From assembly GCA_040007095.1 (NCBI GenBank), contig JBDTVS010000058.1, forward strand, positions 62,001 to 126,000: DNA of 64,000 nt, given 5' to 3'. This DNA is from JBDTVS01 sp040007095. Lineage in GTDB: Bacteria; Acidobacteriota; Vicinamibacteria; Vicinamibacterales; CAVVIG01. A program made the translations under genes and the position numbers. Within the stretch, counting starts at the first letter, position 1. Each line of letters opens with the position of its first letter. Positions 25,848-35,224 of the stretch are shown here, piece by piece. The notes below the pieces were generated by a model that saw nothing but the letters and a program-made list of their open reading frames with translations, was not told the origin of the DNA and did not search any database.

Positions 25848-27161
25848 TCACACCTGACTTGAACCGGAAAACTTCAACCGGTGGCCAAACTCCATGAGTG
25901 GCCTTTCGATGCAACGCCACGATGCATGTGCCAGAAGCAGGACACCGCACAGAGCAGCGATAAACGCTGAACTCTCAATGAGCGGTGATGTCGGAGGCGG
26001 CACTCTTAACACGCAGAACGAAACTAGCGGATGTATCAAGAACAAACTATATGCCCAGAAGCCAAGCTGGCGGAGCGGTGCAAGTGTGGTGAGAACCCGG
26101 ATCGGCCCCCGGTTTTCGAGAACCGCGATCAGCAAGAAGGCGGTGTAGAGCAACGCGAGACCAGTCAAGCCCGCAGTTTCCATCACGGACGAATTCAAGC
26201 CCCAGCCCTTAGCAATACAGCCGATTGCCCCGGCGATCAGCATCACGAGAACACCATACAACCAGCCCAACCTCGCCGACAGCCAAGTCCGGATCGGGAC
26301 TCTGCGAACGGCGAGCGCAGCCAGCACGCCCAGCAATAGGGAATCCATGCGAGCCGGCAGGAGGACATGGGCAGCGATCGACGCTCTGTCCGCCGGCAAG
26401 AACATGAACAGGCCGAACCGGAACCCAATAGAACCGACAATCGCGCCGACCAGGGCGGGCGGAAACGCCCTCGGCGGCAATAGCCAAATGGCTATGGGCA
26501 GAAGCAGATAGAATTGCTCTTCGACTGCTAGACTCCAACTCTGTCCGAGCCAGAAATTCCAAGCGCCACTCCAAGTATGAAGTGCCATCCAAACATTCTG
26601 GCCGAACAATAGATACCAGCCCCAAGGAAGCATTTCGCCCATACTTCCTGCGTCCAGTTGGTCGACCCACACAAGACTTTGGCCGACGATCAGCATCAAC
26701 AGATAGAGCGGCACGATGCGGAAGAAACGTCGAACATAAAACACCTTGAAATAGTTCCCGGCGGCCCTGTTGTCCATCAACGTGCCACCAATCAAAAAGC
26801 CGCTGAGCACGAAAAACAGATCAACTCCGGACCAGCTCAACTGCAGCACTTTCTGCCCGTACGCAACGGAAGAACTCAATTGCGCGTGGACCAGACCCTG
26901 ATAGTGCCAAATCATGACCTGGAGGATCGCCAGGCCTCGAACGCCATCGAGTTGGGGAATACGCTTCACACCTACCGTGACTCCCACCCCCTCCGGCACG
27001 ATCCGTAAAGTCGAGCATGCGACATGAAGGTCGCAGTCGCCCCTGACTGTTCTTCCCGGGCATCCTGCGGCGCGTTCGCTCGGCGGGACGACGTAGCGCC
27101 GGAATCGTCGCCGCGCACGTCGGCTCTTCTGAAAGAGCCGTACGGACCGTGCCTCTGCCAA
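25848..27161 (-). CDS. Acyltransferase-3 family membrane O-acyltransferase
   Basis: 437 aa as called, but the first ~63 residues are Arg-rich and unrelated to the family. The conserved part starts KRIPQLDGVRGLAILQVMIWHY, with the catalytic-type Arg and His of this family, so the true start is probably a GTG around codons 59-65. About ten membrane helices follow, with WSGVDLFFVLSGFLIGG and SWSLAVEEQFYLLLP, both diagnostic. Members (OafA, ExoZ, NodX) move acetyl or other acyl groups to sugars across the inner membrane. Substrate: probably an EPS sugar. Confidence 0.9.
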   Translation of the reverse strand: MAEARSVRLFQKSRRARRRFRRYVVPPSERAAGCPGRTVRGDCDLHVACSTLRIVPEGVGVTVGVKRIPQLDGVRGLAILQVMIWHYQGLVHAQLSSSVAYGQKVLQLSWSGVDLFFVLSGFLIGGTLMDNRAAGNYFKVFYVRRFFRIVPLYLLMLIVGQSLVWVDQLDAGSMGEMLPWGWYLLFGQNVWMALHTWSGAWNFWLGQSWSLAVEEQFYLLLPIAIWLLPPRAFPPALVGAIVGSIGFRFGLFMFLPADRASIAAHVLLPARMDSLLLGVLAALAVRRVPIRTWLSARLGWLYGVLVMLIAGAIGCIAKGWGLNSSVMETAGLTGLALLYTAFLLIAVLENRGPIRVLTTLAPLRQLGFWAYSLFLIHPLVSFCVLRVPPPTSPLIESSAFIAALCGVLLLAHASWRCIERPLMEFGHRLKFSGSSQV

Positions 27162-27203
27162 ATCGACTTATCAATACGGTCACGACCGGCGTTCAGCCGC
27201 GCG

Positions 27204-28058
27204 CTAACGCCTGATTGCGGAGCCATCCGTGAAGAGTCCCCTCTGACGAATCACACTCGTCACAAAGGCGTTGTCCTCGAGAAGGCTAGCCGCTTCGCGC
27301 CAGCCCGACTCTCCGTGATGCGTCTCCAAAAATATCGCGCATGTTCGAGGCAACACGCCAACGATATCTGGGAGCAGCGCCACTTCCTCTCCTTCAATAT
27401 CGATTTTTAGCAAAAGGCGCTGAACATTTAGTCTCGAAATGACATCGGCCAACCGAACAGTGGACACCACGACGGAGTCTGCCTGTATTGAACGCGTGGC
27501 AAGGGCTCCGCCGCAACTAGAAGACGGCGCGAACCAAGCTTCGCCCGTGGTTATTGTCACTGCCGACGGAACAACGTCAACCATGAGACCATTATCGTCA
27601 ACTTGCCTTCTCAGCCAATGTAAATTGCTCTCATCAGGCTCGAATGACATCATTCGAACGCCCGGAAAGTGACCGGCCGCCTGCAAGGTAAACATTCCTA
27701 TGTGAGCCCCGCAATCAAGCACCGCTTCGGGTTGAAACTGCAGCATCCCTAGTCTGTAGACGTTCGCGACAATGAATTCTTCGGCAATGACCAAATGTGA
27801 AACATCCGCCGGATCTAGATGCAGGCTCAGCCCATGGAACAGAGACGCTCGCACTATCAGCTCAGGGTAAAGTCGACGCCCTAATCGCGAAACACATCCT
27901 GCTCCGGAAAACGGGTGGCCCCTGGCAAACCCGAGAACCGCCATGTTCAATGTCGCACGGGGATCCTGCGCCTTCACGGCATAGCGCATCACCTCGCCGA
28001 TGCGGCTGAGATACCGCTGAATCACTGTATCGCCCAACCGCTTTCGCAACACGCTCAC
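27204..28058 (-). CDS. FkbM-family methyltransferase
   Basis: 284 aa, GTG start overlapping the previous stop as GTGA (28055-28058). Motif I is LDCGAHIGMFTLQAAG, the acidic partner FEPDESNL, and the FkbM signature LLKIDIEGEEVALL, followed by IFLETHH. Probable O-methylation of a sugar. The N-terminal ~95 residues are family-variable. It ends 42 bp before the called acyltransferase start. It shares only the core with the other two FkbM proteins, so the three are not recent duplicates. Confidence 0.85.
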   Translation of the reverse strand: MSVLRKRLGDTVIQRYLSRIGEVMRYAVKAQDPRATLNMAVLGFARGHPFSGAGCVSRLGRRLYPELIVRASLFHGLSLHLDPADVSHLVIAEEFIVANVYRLGMLQFQPEAVLDCGAHIGMFTLQAAGHFPGVRMMSFEPDESNLHWLRRQVDDNGLMVDVVPSAVTITTGEAWFAPSSSCGGALATRSIQADSVVVSTVRLADVISRLNVQRLLLKIDIEGEEVALLPDIVGVLPRTCAIFLETHHGESGWREAASLLEDNAFVTSVIRQRGLFTDGSAIRR

Positions 28059-29281
28059 AAAACGCCGCGAACCTCAGGCACCTTCGTGGCAACCGGCGAC
28101 TCACACTGCGTCGTCGGACCGGACGGCCACATATCCAGCGCGCGAAGAAACCGCTCGGCCATCGGACGCGGGGCGTAGTGCTCCAGGGCCCAAAGACGGC
28201 CTGCTCGTCCAATGCGCTCCAACGCCTTTGGCTCCCCTTCCAATCGCTCAATTGTATCGTCGACACGGCCCAAGTTAACGCCAACATAGTGCGTCCAATT
28301 CACTGGCATCACAGGGATTTCGACTCCGTAGTGCTCCAAGTCTAGGTTAAAGGCGACTGCACCGGCGGCCAAAGTCTCCCAGAAGCGAAAGCTGTCCCAC
28401 TGAATGGACCGCGGCGGCCGCGAATCGAACCGGCCCAGAAGTTCGTAGACTCCTCGCCTGATTTTGGCGCGGTTGCCGCCAACCAGATAACACTCGGGAT
28501 TACGAAAGGGCATCGGCGGAATCATTTCACCGCAAAAACAGGCCACAGCTTGGCTCTGCCCGAGTCGCTGATAGTACTGTCGCGAGAACCGCCCACCCGT
28601 CTGTTGCCACAGCAAAACATCAAATGGATCCACGGGTGGATTAGAGAGATCGTCTCTTGTAATGTCAATTTCTAGAAGTCTCGAGATCTTGGTCCCGAAG
28701 CGTGCGCTGGCAAGATCTCGGGTCCCATGCGAGTAGGGATGTGAGGCTCCGAAGTTAACGAGAATGCATTGTCGCCGTTTCGCAAACAGCACGCCGTCCG
28801 GCGTGGCTTCAATGATTCGATTATTCAGTCCTAACACCCAGGGTCGCAAATTCTCTGGATGCCAGGCGCGACGATTCATGTGCGAGCGAAAGATCGCGTC
28901 AAATTGACGGAACTCAGGCTCCCACGACACCGACCGATGTCCGTCGTGATTGTCCATGCAGACCGTGAGGTAACGCCGACGCTGCTTGAACAAATTCTCC
29001 GGTAGCGGACGCCGCAGAACATCGAACGTGCGCCCCCGCATCCACGAAGACCACGTGTAGCTCACCACGACGACGTCGCAATCATCCGGTGTAATGTCAG
29101 GATTGTAACGAATCAGGTAATCATTCGGTCTGGTAGACCGCAGCCAGTAATTACTGCTGCCCGAGAAGGGAACTCCAAGAGCCAGGAATCCCTCCGCCAA
29201 AGCAACCACGTCTTCTTGAAGGTTACCAACGTCGTCTCTACAGTAGAAGTAGACGCGCGGCTTAGACATCTGAGGCGTCAC
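28055..29281 (-). CDS. Putative GT-B glycosyltransferase (exostosin/GT1-like)
   Basis: 408 aa. The C-terminal half has SIQWDSFRFWETLAAGAVAFN, which resembles the donor-site helix of exostosin- and CgeB-like transferases, and RAGRLWALEHYAPRPMAERFL at the end. The N-terminal half opens PRVYFYCRDDVGNLQEDVVALAEGF, a Rossmann-like start. No reaction can be assigned. Position between a GT2 and an FkbM gene, with a 4-bp overlap to the latter, supports an EPS role. A GT92 or DUF-type assignment is an alternative. Confidence 0.65.
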   Translation of the reverse strand: MTPQMSKPRVYFYCRDDVGNLQEDVVALAEGFLALGVPFSGSSNYWLRSTRPNDYLIRYNPDITPDDCDVVVVSYTWSSWMRGRTFDVLRRPLPENLFKQRRRYLTVCMDNHDGHRSVSWEPEFRQFDAIFRSHMNRRAWHPENLRPWVLGLNNRIIEATPDGVLFAKRRQCILVNFGASHPYSHGTRDLASARFGTKISRLLEIDITRDDLSNPPVDPFDVLLWQQTGGRFSRQYYQRLGQSQAVACFCGEMIPPMPFRNPECYLVGGNRAKIRRGVYELLGRFDSRPPRSIQWDSFRFWETLAAGAVAFNLDLEHYGVEIPVMPVNWTHYVGVNLGRVDDTIERLEGEPKALERIGRAGRLWALEHYAPRPMAERFLRALDMWPSGPTTQCESPVATKVPEVRGVL

Positions 29282-29329
29282 GAGTGTCGGCAGTCGACTC
29301 TCGGCTACGAGTGCTGCACCAACGATGTC

Positions 29330-30334
29330 CTACGCCAAACGGCCCGTCCACTGGCGACCATCCAATGCTTCAGACGAGTCAGATTGCCCCTGTTGGCTTT
29401 CTTGAGGCGCGAGGCCCTTCAGCTTGCGCTTAGTGGCTGCACCGAAGCCTAGCAGCCATACCACGAAGGGCGACATTCCACGCAGCGGTGATCGCGACAT
29501 TGCGCCGGCGATCCACGCCCACTCACACAAGCCACGCTTATTCCAATCGCCTTCCCCCAACAGAATCGCTGCTAATACTCTCGGGTCGCGACGTACCACG
29601 CTCTGCCACCGGCCCAGCCGGATTTCAAAGAGAAGGTAACCAGACTCTAGTTCCTTCTGCCTATTGACACAACCCGAGTGTGAATGAAGATACCAGCGAT
29701 AGAGATTGACGTCCAGGTAACGCACGACGCAGGCGCACTCGACCAGTCGACACGTCAAATCGCCGTCAACAGATACATAGTTGTTCGATACTCCTCCCGT
29801 CTTCTCCAGAGCCGTTCGCCGCAGGATAATGCCCAAACCACAGTGGACGTCAAATACTGATTGAGCGCTTGCGGCGACATCCGCAGACAAGGATCGGAAG
29901 CCTCGGAAAATCGGTCGGCCATTCTCGATGCTCCACATCTCGCCGCCGCACTGAATGGCGTCTACGTCGGGATTAGCTTCCATTTCGGCGATCGCTCGCC
30001 GCATGGCGTCGGGGTAAAAGTAATCATCGTCAGTGATCGGCTTTATATAACGGCCCCGAGCCCTGAAGAGACCTTTGTTGAATGCATGCCCCTCGCCACT
30101 GTCTTGCTCGGAAATGAACGTCGTCACCACATCGCGACTTCTCGCGACGATTTCAGCCGTGCCATCTGTTGAAGCCCCATCGATGATGATCAGCTCATCC
30201 TCGGGCTCGATAAACTCGCGCACGTTGTCTAGAGTTCGCTCCAGGAACATCCCCCTATTTCTCGTCGTAATTAGGTATGTTACGCGAATGTTTTCGTTTA
30301 CGGGCACCTTGATTGACCTTTCTACAGAGCACAA
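29330..30334 (-). CDS. GT2-family glycosyltransferase
   Basis: 334 aa. GT-A fold: RVTYLITTRNRGMFLERTL at ~17-35, nucleotide-binding ELIIIDGASTDGT, and the metal site IKPITDDDYFYPDAM near 97-111. No membrane helices, so a soluble cytoplasmic inverting transferase. The first ~15 residues before VTYLI are atypical, and an internal start is possible. The epimerase gene ends 6 bp upstream, consistent with one operon. Confidence 0.88.
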   Translation of the reverse strand: MCSVERSIKVPVNENIRVTYLITTRNRGMFLERTLDNVREFIEPEDELIIIDGASTDGTAEIVARSRDVVTTFISEQDSGEGHAFNKGLFRARGRYIKPITDDDYFYPDAMRRAIAEMEANPDVDAIQCGGEMWSIENGRPIFRGFRSLSADVAASAQSVFDVHCGLGIILRRTALEKTGGVSNNYVSVDGDLTCRLVECACVVRYLDVNLYRWYLHSHSGCVNRQKELESGYLLFEIRLGRWQSVVRRDPRVLAAILLGEGDWNKRGLCEWAWIAGAMSRSPLRGMSPFVVWLLGFGAATKRKLKGLAPQESQQGQSDSSEALDGRQWTGRLA

Positions 30335-30340
30335 CTCTGA

Positions 30341-31279
30341 TCAGTAGGACCCGAGCGACGAATAATAGGCTCTGGTAACATCAATGCCTTCTGAGAGCGG
30401 CGTAAAGCGGAAGTCTGGAAAGAGTTTTCGAAATCGACGGTCGTCCATAACTTTCCGCGGAGCGCCGTCAGGCATCGAGTGGTCGTATGCAACGCGTCCG
30501 GAAAAGCCGGTGGCGGTCAACACGAGTCCCACAAGTTCGCGGACACTCAGACCAAAGTTTTGAGCGATATTCAGCGGCTCACTTAGTCCGACCATGTTGG
30601 GCTGTCGAACGACAAAGAGCACGATTCTCGCAAAGTCTTCCGCGTACAGCCATTCACGAATAGCGATGCCACTACCCCAAATAATAATTTCATCGAGCCC
30701 AGTGGCTTGCGCTTTCACGAACTTCGCAAGTAGCGCATTGAGAGCGTGTGCCTTGTTTGGATCCGTCGAGTCGTAGGGTCCATACATGTTGGGCACGAAG
30801 AGGTGAATGCTTCTGATACCCCACTGCATCTGGAAGCATTCGGCCACGGACCACATCATGCGTCGAGTGCTGCCGTAGGGAAGAACCGACCGGTGCAAAT
30901 GTCCATCGCACCAGCGATCCTCCTCAAATGTGTTCACCGTGCTCGGATACGCACAGTTGGCAATTGGATTGATGATCAGCGTATGCGGAGACTCCTGAGC
31001 GACCGCTTCATACATGCTCAGGATCATACGCGTATTGTCGACGACCACCTCTGCCGCCTGCTTCGTTACGTAGTTCAAACTACCCACGTGGGCGGCACAG
31101 TTGACGACGATGCTTGGCCGCTCGCGCTTCAGAAGCGCCCGAGCCTGCGCACCGTCGCGCAGGTCGCTGCCCTCGGCGCGGCTGGACGAGACACAGGGCA
31201 CCTGGGCCTTGCGAAGCGCCTCCATGACGTTCCTTCCCACGAAGCCAGTGCCTCCCAAGACGAGGACCTTTTCAGACAC
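30341..31279 (-). CDS. NAD(P)-dependent sugar epimerase/dehydratase, GDP-fucose-synthase-like with altered catalytic residues
   Basis: 312 aa from the GTG at 31279. A longer frame reaching 31447 exists, but its first 56 codons lie in the upstream gene and do not resemble the family. The start gives SEKVLVLGGTGFVGRN, an intact nucleotide-binding Gly motif. Overall it follows GDP-L-fucose synthase (VPNMYGPYDSTDPNKAHALNALL). The active site differs: the catalytic Ser is Ala107, the Lys of YxxxK is Arg139 (PYGSTRR), while Cys109, Tyr135 and His178 are kept. It may be a distinct epimerase, reductase or dehydratase for a nucleotide sugar. It overlaps the upstream acyltransferase gene by 8 bp. Confidence 0.85.
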   Translation of the reverse strand: MSEKVLVLGGTGFVGRNVMEALRKAQVPCVSSSRAEGSDLRDGAQARALLKRERPSIVVNCAAHVGSLNYVTKQAAEVVVDNTRMILSMYEAVAQESPHTLIINPIANCAYPSTVNTFEEDRWCDGHLHRSVLPYGSTRRMMWSVAECFQMQWGIRSIHLFVPNMYGPYDSTDPNKAHALNALLAKFVKAQATGLDEIIIWGSGIAIREWLYAEDFARIVLFVVRQPNMVGLSEPLNIAQNFGLSVRELVGLVLTATGFSGRVAYDHSMPDGAPRKVMDDRRFRKLFPDFRFTPLSEGIDVTRAYYSSLGSY

Positions 31280-31922
31280 GGGTGTTAGATCCTTCTGTTG
31301 TCGACTGGTCGGCCGGGTGCCGAGGCTCCCTAGAAGAACCCTCCAAAAGCCTGCGTAGCTCTTCCGGAGTGCACAAAGGAACAGACCGCTTTTTGTGCAG
31401 CTTCGCCGGAATGCCGACATAAAGACACATAGGCTGGTACTGAACATTCGCGATCAACGAGTACGCGCCGAATGCCGCCCCCCTGGGCAACCGAACCCCA
31501 GGTAGAACGCACGAATGCGCTCCAACCACCACGTAATCATCGATGACGACATCGCCAACGGTGCCGCCAAAGCGCAAATCCGGCGGAACTGAAGGCAGGT
31601 CAAGCGAAATGTCGACGTAGTCTGACGAGGCACAGTGAACGCTGCAGTGGTTGGATATGGTGCTGTAGGCGCCAAGCGTCAGCTTGCCGGCGCCGCCCGA
31701 AATGGAAACGTGTGAGGCAATGTGGCAGTATCTACCGATCTCAATTGAACAGGAGACGTATGCAAACTCATCCACTATGGCTCCGTCCCCAATAATGCAC
31801 TCCTCCGGCCTGCGAATCCGAACGGTCTTGCCGACTATGGCGTTCACTCCGAGGTATTTCAATTTCCGCAAATCGAAGAAGATATTGTCCATAGCAAGCC
31901 TCGCGATCGGCCGACTCACCAA
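31272..31922 (-). CDS. Hexapeptide-repeat (LbH) sugar acyltransferase
   Basis: 216 aa. Hexapeptide turns run from ~25 to 180: KTVRIRRPEECIIGDGAIVD, CSIEIGRYCHIASHVSI, GDVVIDDYVVVGAHSCVLPGVRLP, then VGIPAKL at the end of the helix. The closest style is galactoside/3-amino-sugar acetyltransferases found beside DegT aminotransferases. It overlaps the DegT gene by 7 bp, so an N-acetyltransferase acting on the amino sugar made by that enzyme is a sensible guess. The C-terminal ~30 residues are polar and variable. Confidence 0.87.
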   Translation of the reverse strand: MVSRPIARLAMDNIFFDLRKLKYLGVNAIVGKTVRIRRPEECIIGDGAIVDEFAYVSCSIEIGRYCHIASHVSISGGAGKLTLGAYSTISNHCSVHCASSDYVDISLDLPSVPPDLRFGGTVGDVVIDDYVVVGAHSCVLPGVRLPRGAAFGAYSLIANVQYQPMCLYVGIPAKLHKKRSVPLCTPEELRRLLEGSSREPRHPADQSTTEGSNTRV

Positions 31923-33013
31923 CCAGCTCGAACGCTATTAATGACCCGGGCGACGTCGTCATCTGTCAGCCCGACGTGGATCGGCAAGGAGACCTGACGT
32001 TCGTCAAACCAGCGCTGATTCGGGAGATCGTCTCGCAAACCTCCCATAACGCTATTGCGATCAATGCGCAGATGAACAACCGATGCCGGAACGCTTCGAC
32101 TCTTCAGTGCACGGATAAAGTCCTCTCTGCGCTCGACCAAGACAGTGAACATCCACCACGAACTCTGTCGGTCGGCGCGGTGCTCGAGATGCACCAGGCC
32201 GTCCACGTTCCGCAACCCCGCTTTGTACGCGCCGGCAATCGCTCGATGTCGAGCCAAATTGTTGTGAACGTCGGTTAAGTTGCCCAAGCCGATCGCCGCA
32301 CCCACGTCGTTGAGATGGTACTTGAAACCCACGGACTCGAGGTTGTAGTCGCGCTCGCCGAGAATCGTCGGCTGACTTCTTTCACGATCAATCCCAAACC
32401 AGCGTCGGCGTCTCGCTTCTGCGGCATCTTTCTCGATCAGGCAGCACAACGCGCCGCCATCTCCGGTGGTCATATGCTTGATGGCTTGAAACGAGAAGGC
32501 GGTGAACCGGGAGACGGAACCAATTGGCCTTCCCTTGTATGTCGCTCCAAGGGCGTGTGCGGCGTCCTCCACCACCGCGACGTTGTGCTCCGCCGCCACA
32601 GCAGCCAGCTCGTCCATATCACAAGGATAGCCGCTCCAGTGCACGGCCATGATCGCTTTCGTTCTGGGGGACATTTTCGCGAGCACCGCGAGCGGATCTA
32701 AGTTGCCGCTGCTCCGTTGAATGTCCGCGAAGACCGCGCGCGCTCCGCACATTAGGACGGACAATCCGCTGGCCACAAATGTCTGCGCCGGCAATATCAC
32801 TTCGTCGCCCGCTTGAACCCCGGCGAGCAGCAGTCCGAGATGCAGCGCGCTGGTGCCGCTATTTACTGCCACTGGACGTACAAGGCCGAGCTGCTCAGCC
32901 AACTGATGCTCAAACTGCACGACTCGCATGCCTTCGCTGACAAGACCGCTCCGAAGAGTCTCCGACACCAACTCGACGCTTCTCGTAGATATATGTGTGT
33001 GAAAGAAGTTCAC
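31916..33013 (-). CDS. DegT/DnrJ/EryC1/StrS-family sugar aminotransferase
   Basis: 365 aa, the normal length. PLP-fold features: NSGTSALHLGLLLAG at the phosphate-binding turn, Asp150 (VVEDAAHALGATYKG) and the internal-aldimine Lys179 in FSFQAIKHMTTGDGG. Such enzymes transaminate 3- or 4-keto nucleotide sugars using glutamate. It may pair with the WxcM-like protein at 4408-5394 as an FdtB-type step, or with the adjacent epimerase and acyltransferase. The four-gene order DegT, LbH, epimerase, GT2 looks like a small sugar-modification module. Confidence 0.92.
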   Translation of the reverse strand: MNFFHTHISTRSVELVSETLRSGLVSEGMRVVQFEHQLAEQLGLVRPVAVNSGTSALHLGLLLAGVQAGDEVILPAQTFVASGLSVLMCGARAVFADIQRSSGNLDPLAVLAKMSPRTKAIMAVHWSGYPCDMDELAAVAAEHNVAVVEDAAHALGATYKGRPIGSVSRFTAFSFQAIKHMTTGDGGALCCLIEKDAAEARRRRWFGIDRERSQPTILGERDYNLESVGFKYHLNDVGAAIGLGNLTDVHNNLARHRAIAGAYKAGLRNVDGLVHLEHRADRQSSWWMFTVLVERREDFIRALKSRSVPASVVHLRIDRNSVMGGLRDDLPNQRWFDERQVSLPIHVGLTDDDVARVINSVRAGW

Positions 33014-33035
33014 TTGCTACACTCAACCGACGACC

Positions 33036-33923
33036 TCAACTGGAGAGATTCCATTCTGTCTCGGTGTTCCAGGCAACCAGCCATCTATTGTGCGGGATTG
33101 GCCGTTCCTCCGCCAGCAATGTTCGCCACCAAGCGTTCCTGATGATGCGCACTCGAAAGCCATTTTCAATAAGCAACGTCACACATTCGTTCTCCAAATC
33201 AAGCGAGTGTGTCTCGATGACGAAGTAAAGCCTCCGCCAGGGGCTAAGTGGAAACGCGGAGCGCAGGGCCGAGGCCTCACCGCCATCGATATCGATTTTG
33301 ACCAATCCGGGCTGTGACATACGAGCAATGTACTCCTTCATTGGGCGAGTGACAACGCCCGCTCGAGCGTCGCGTGCCTCACCAACGAAGGCGGTGTCTA
33401 TCTCGATTCGAGAGCCCTCTTCTGTCGTGAGTTTATTCAACCAACAGTGTTGATAGAGAAGCGATCGAGGTCCGGAGTCTGGCTCCACTGCTGTCACGGA
33501 CGCACCCGGTCGCGACTTGGCAAAGACCATCGCGTAAAATCCATCGTGCGATCCTATGTCGAGAAATCCCTGACACTCCTTTACCAATGTCGTCAACACC
33601 GGGCGAATCTCGTTTTCCCATAACCCCGCCCGACGCAACCTGGAGAGAAACGGATTGCGATTCAGAAGAAGGATTTGCACACTCGGTGACCAGGTGATCT
33701 TCACGATCCCAAGGCTGCGAGGTTCATTACGATGAAACGACGAACCGATGAGAATTCTAACCAGGACGAACCGGAAACGCCGTAGAGGGCTAACGGTGCC
33801 ACGCGGGATCAGGTCCAGTAGCAGTATCTTTCGAGGAATGCTCAGCCCACATCGCCACGCGGCCAGGAGCCAGCGAGGGTTGGCGAGATAGTTCGGAATC
33901 GCGCTCACGCCGTCCTGCTTCAC
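33036..33923 (-). CDS. FkbM-like methyltransferase
   Basis: 295 aa. Core: GFLDIGSHDGFYAMVFAK (motif I), VTAVEPDSGPRSL (acidic residue), and LVKIDIDGGEASAL in place of the usual KIDIEGxE, followed by YFVIETHS. The Glu-to-Asp change keeps the acid, so activity is plausible. Expected to O-methylate a sugar. The N-terminal ~100 residues are variable. Its start overlaps the stop of the upstream GT gene by 4 bp (33920-33923). Confidence 0.78.
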   Translation of the reverse strand: MKQDGVSAIPNYLANPRWLLAAWRCGLSIPRKILLLDLIPRGTVSPLRRFRFVLVRILIGSSFHRNEPRSLGIVKITWSPSVQILLLNRNPFLSRLRRAGLWENEIRPVLTTLVKECQGFLDIGSHDGFYAMVFAKSRPGASVTAVEPDSGPRSLLYQHCWLNKLTTEEGSRIEIDTAFVGEARDARAGVVTRPMKEYIARMSQPGLVKIDIDGGEASALRSAFPLSPWRRLYFVIETHSLDLENECVTLLIENGFRVRIIRNAWWRTLLAEERPIPHNRWLVAWNTETEWNLSS

Positions 33924-35224
33924 GGATGAGTTCGGGAAGTAACGCCCAAAAGGCTATCGACCGCCGTCGACCATGAACGACGGTAGCCACTCCGGGTATG
34001 ATTCGCGTTTGCAAATTCCCACGCCTGAACTCTTCGCTGTTCCAGCACGTTATTGGGCCATTCTGACATTTTGTTACACGAGGCAATAATGGACTCGATC
34101 AAGTCGCGGTCAGATGAGCCGTCGACAATTATTGGTTCCGCGCCAGCGTCCAGCCCGCATAAAGCCGTCGTGATGGGTAGGAGCCCCATATGCAGGCATT
34201 GAACCGCGGCTCCCGAGCACCCCTCGCAGCCTGTCGGGTAAACCAGCCCAACACAAGAGTTCGCCAATTCGGCAAACTCTTCTCCCAACGGATCAAGATA
34301 CCCCCGCAGGACGATATTTGGAGCACTATCCAGCCGGTCGCCATAGCACTCGCGGATATCCAGATCGTTGCGCACGTCGTGATGTGGCCCAAAGCCGCAA
34401 ATGACGAGTTCCAAATCCTCCATCTGCAGAAACGCCTCAATTGCAAGATCCAGCCCCTTATGAACCCAGCCCGGTCCTCCAAACCAAAGAAAGCGTCTTT
34501 TGGCTCTTTCCCAACTCTTGTTGCGTAACGGCTCATGAGTGCGCACCGCGCTGATCCAAAGCTTGTGAATCTTGGCCGTGTCTTTTCCAAATGTTGCGTT
34601 TATTGCTTCGTTCCCAAATGACGTAATCAAATTAGCGTGATGGGAACCAAGAAGAGCCGGCGTAAGCCTCACGGGAGCAATCTCACAGTTCGTTCGGTCT
34701 CGCAACCAAGAGAGGCGTTGCAGTTCTGCCTGATTCCAGGTTAGCCAGTGGGCGCCCGTGGCATAGAAGAGCGTAAGAGCGGCGGGATTCGCCTCTATCC
34801 AACGCGGCAGATTGGTCCATTCGTCGACGATGACGTCGTACCGTGTAATATCCGGAACGCATGCGCCCAATCGATCATCGACAACGTCGACGATGTACCC
34901 GCGAACAATGAACTGCCTCACCATCTCGAGAGATTCCCACCACATTGTATGGCTTGAGAAGGCTCCTGCGACCAGCCTGGACGAGTGATCCCACTCTGGA
35001 CTTGCCCATTCTCGGGCCTGAGCATTGGGTAAAGTCGTGTAGTAACGTGCGAACTTTGATACGTAAGAAATTAAGCAGCGCCCAATGGGCCTCTGGTTCG
35101 TCTCGAGGCCGAGGTTGGGAACCCACGCGCGTTTCAACACCTGCTTCTGTCGATACCAGTGGAGCGGCCACCGGAGTACGTTGCTAATCATGCGACGAAG
35201 CCTTGATAACTCGCAGCTGTGCAT
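33920..35224 (-). CDS. GT4-like glycosyltransferase
   Basis: 434 aa as called. ATG 35191 (MISNVLRWPLHW) is a better start, since it overlaps the ABC gene stop by only 8 bp rather than 41. The C-terminal half carries RFLWFGGPGWVHKGLDLAIEAF (GT4 linker-strand motif with Gly and Lys), VLRGYLDPLGEEFAEL and YPTGCEGCSGAAVQCLHMGLLPIT, an EX7E-like donor site. Cytoplasmic GT-B enzyme, substrate unknown. It is directly downstream of the exporter ATPase and translationally coupled to it. Confidence 0.8.
   Translation of the reverse strand: MHSCELSRLRRMISNVLRWPLHWYRQKQVLKRAWVPNLGLETNQRPIGRCLISYVSKFARYYTTLPNAQAREWASPEWDHSSRLVAGAFSSHTMWWESLEMVRQFIVRGYIVDVVDDRLGACVPDITRYDVIVDEWTNLPRWIEANPAALTLFYATGAHWLTWNQAELQRLSWLRDRTNCEIAPVRLTPALLGSHHANLITSFGNEAINATFGKDTAKIHKLWISAVRTHEPLRNKSWERAKRRFLWFGGPGWVHKGLDLAIEAFLQMEDLELVICGFGPHHDVRNDLDIRECYGDRLDSAPNIVLRGYLDPLGEEFAELANSCVGLVYPTGCEGCSGAAVQCLHMGLLPITTALCGLDAGAEPIIVDGSSDRDLIESIIASCNKMSEWPNNVLEQRRVQAWEFANANHTRSGYRRSWSTAVDSLLGVTSRTHP

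Noticed and set aside
30341..31447. 368-codon version of the epimerase gene
   Set aside because: The first 56 codons lie inside the upstream acyltransferase gene and do not match the family. The GTG at 31279 gives a normal N-terminus.
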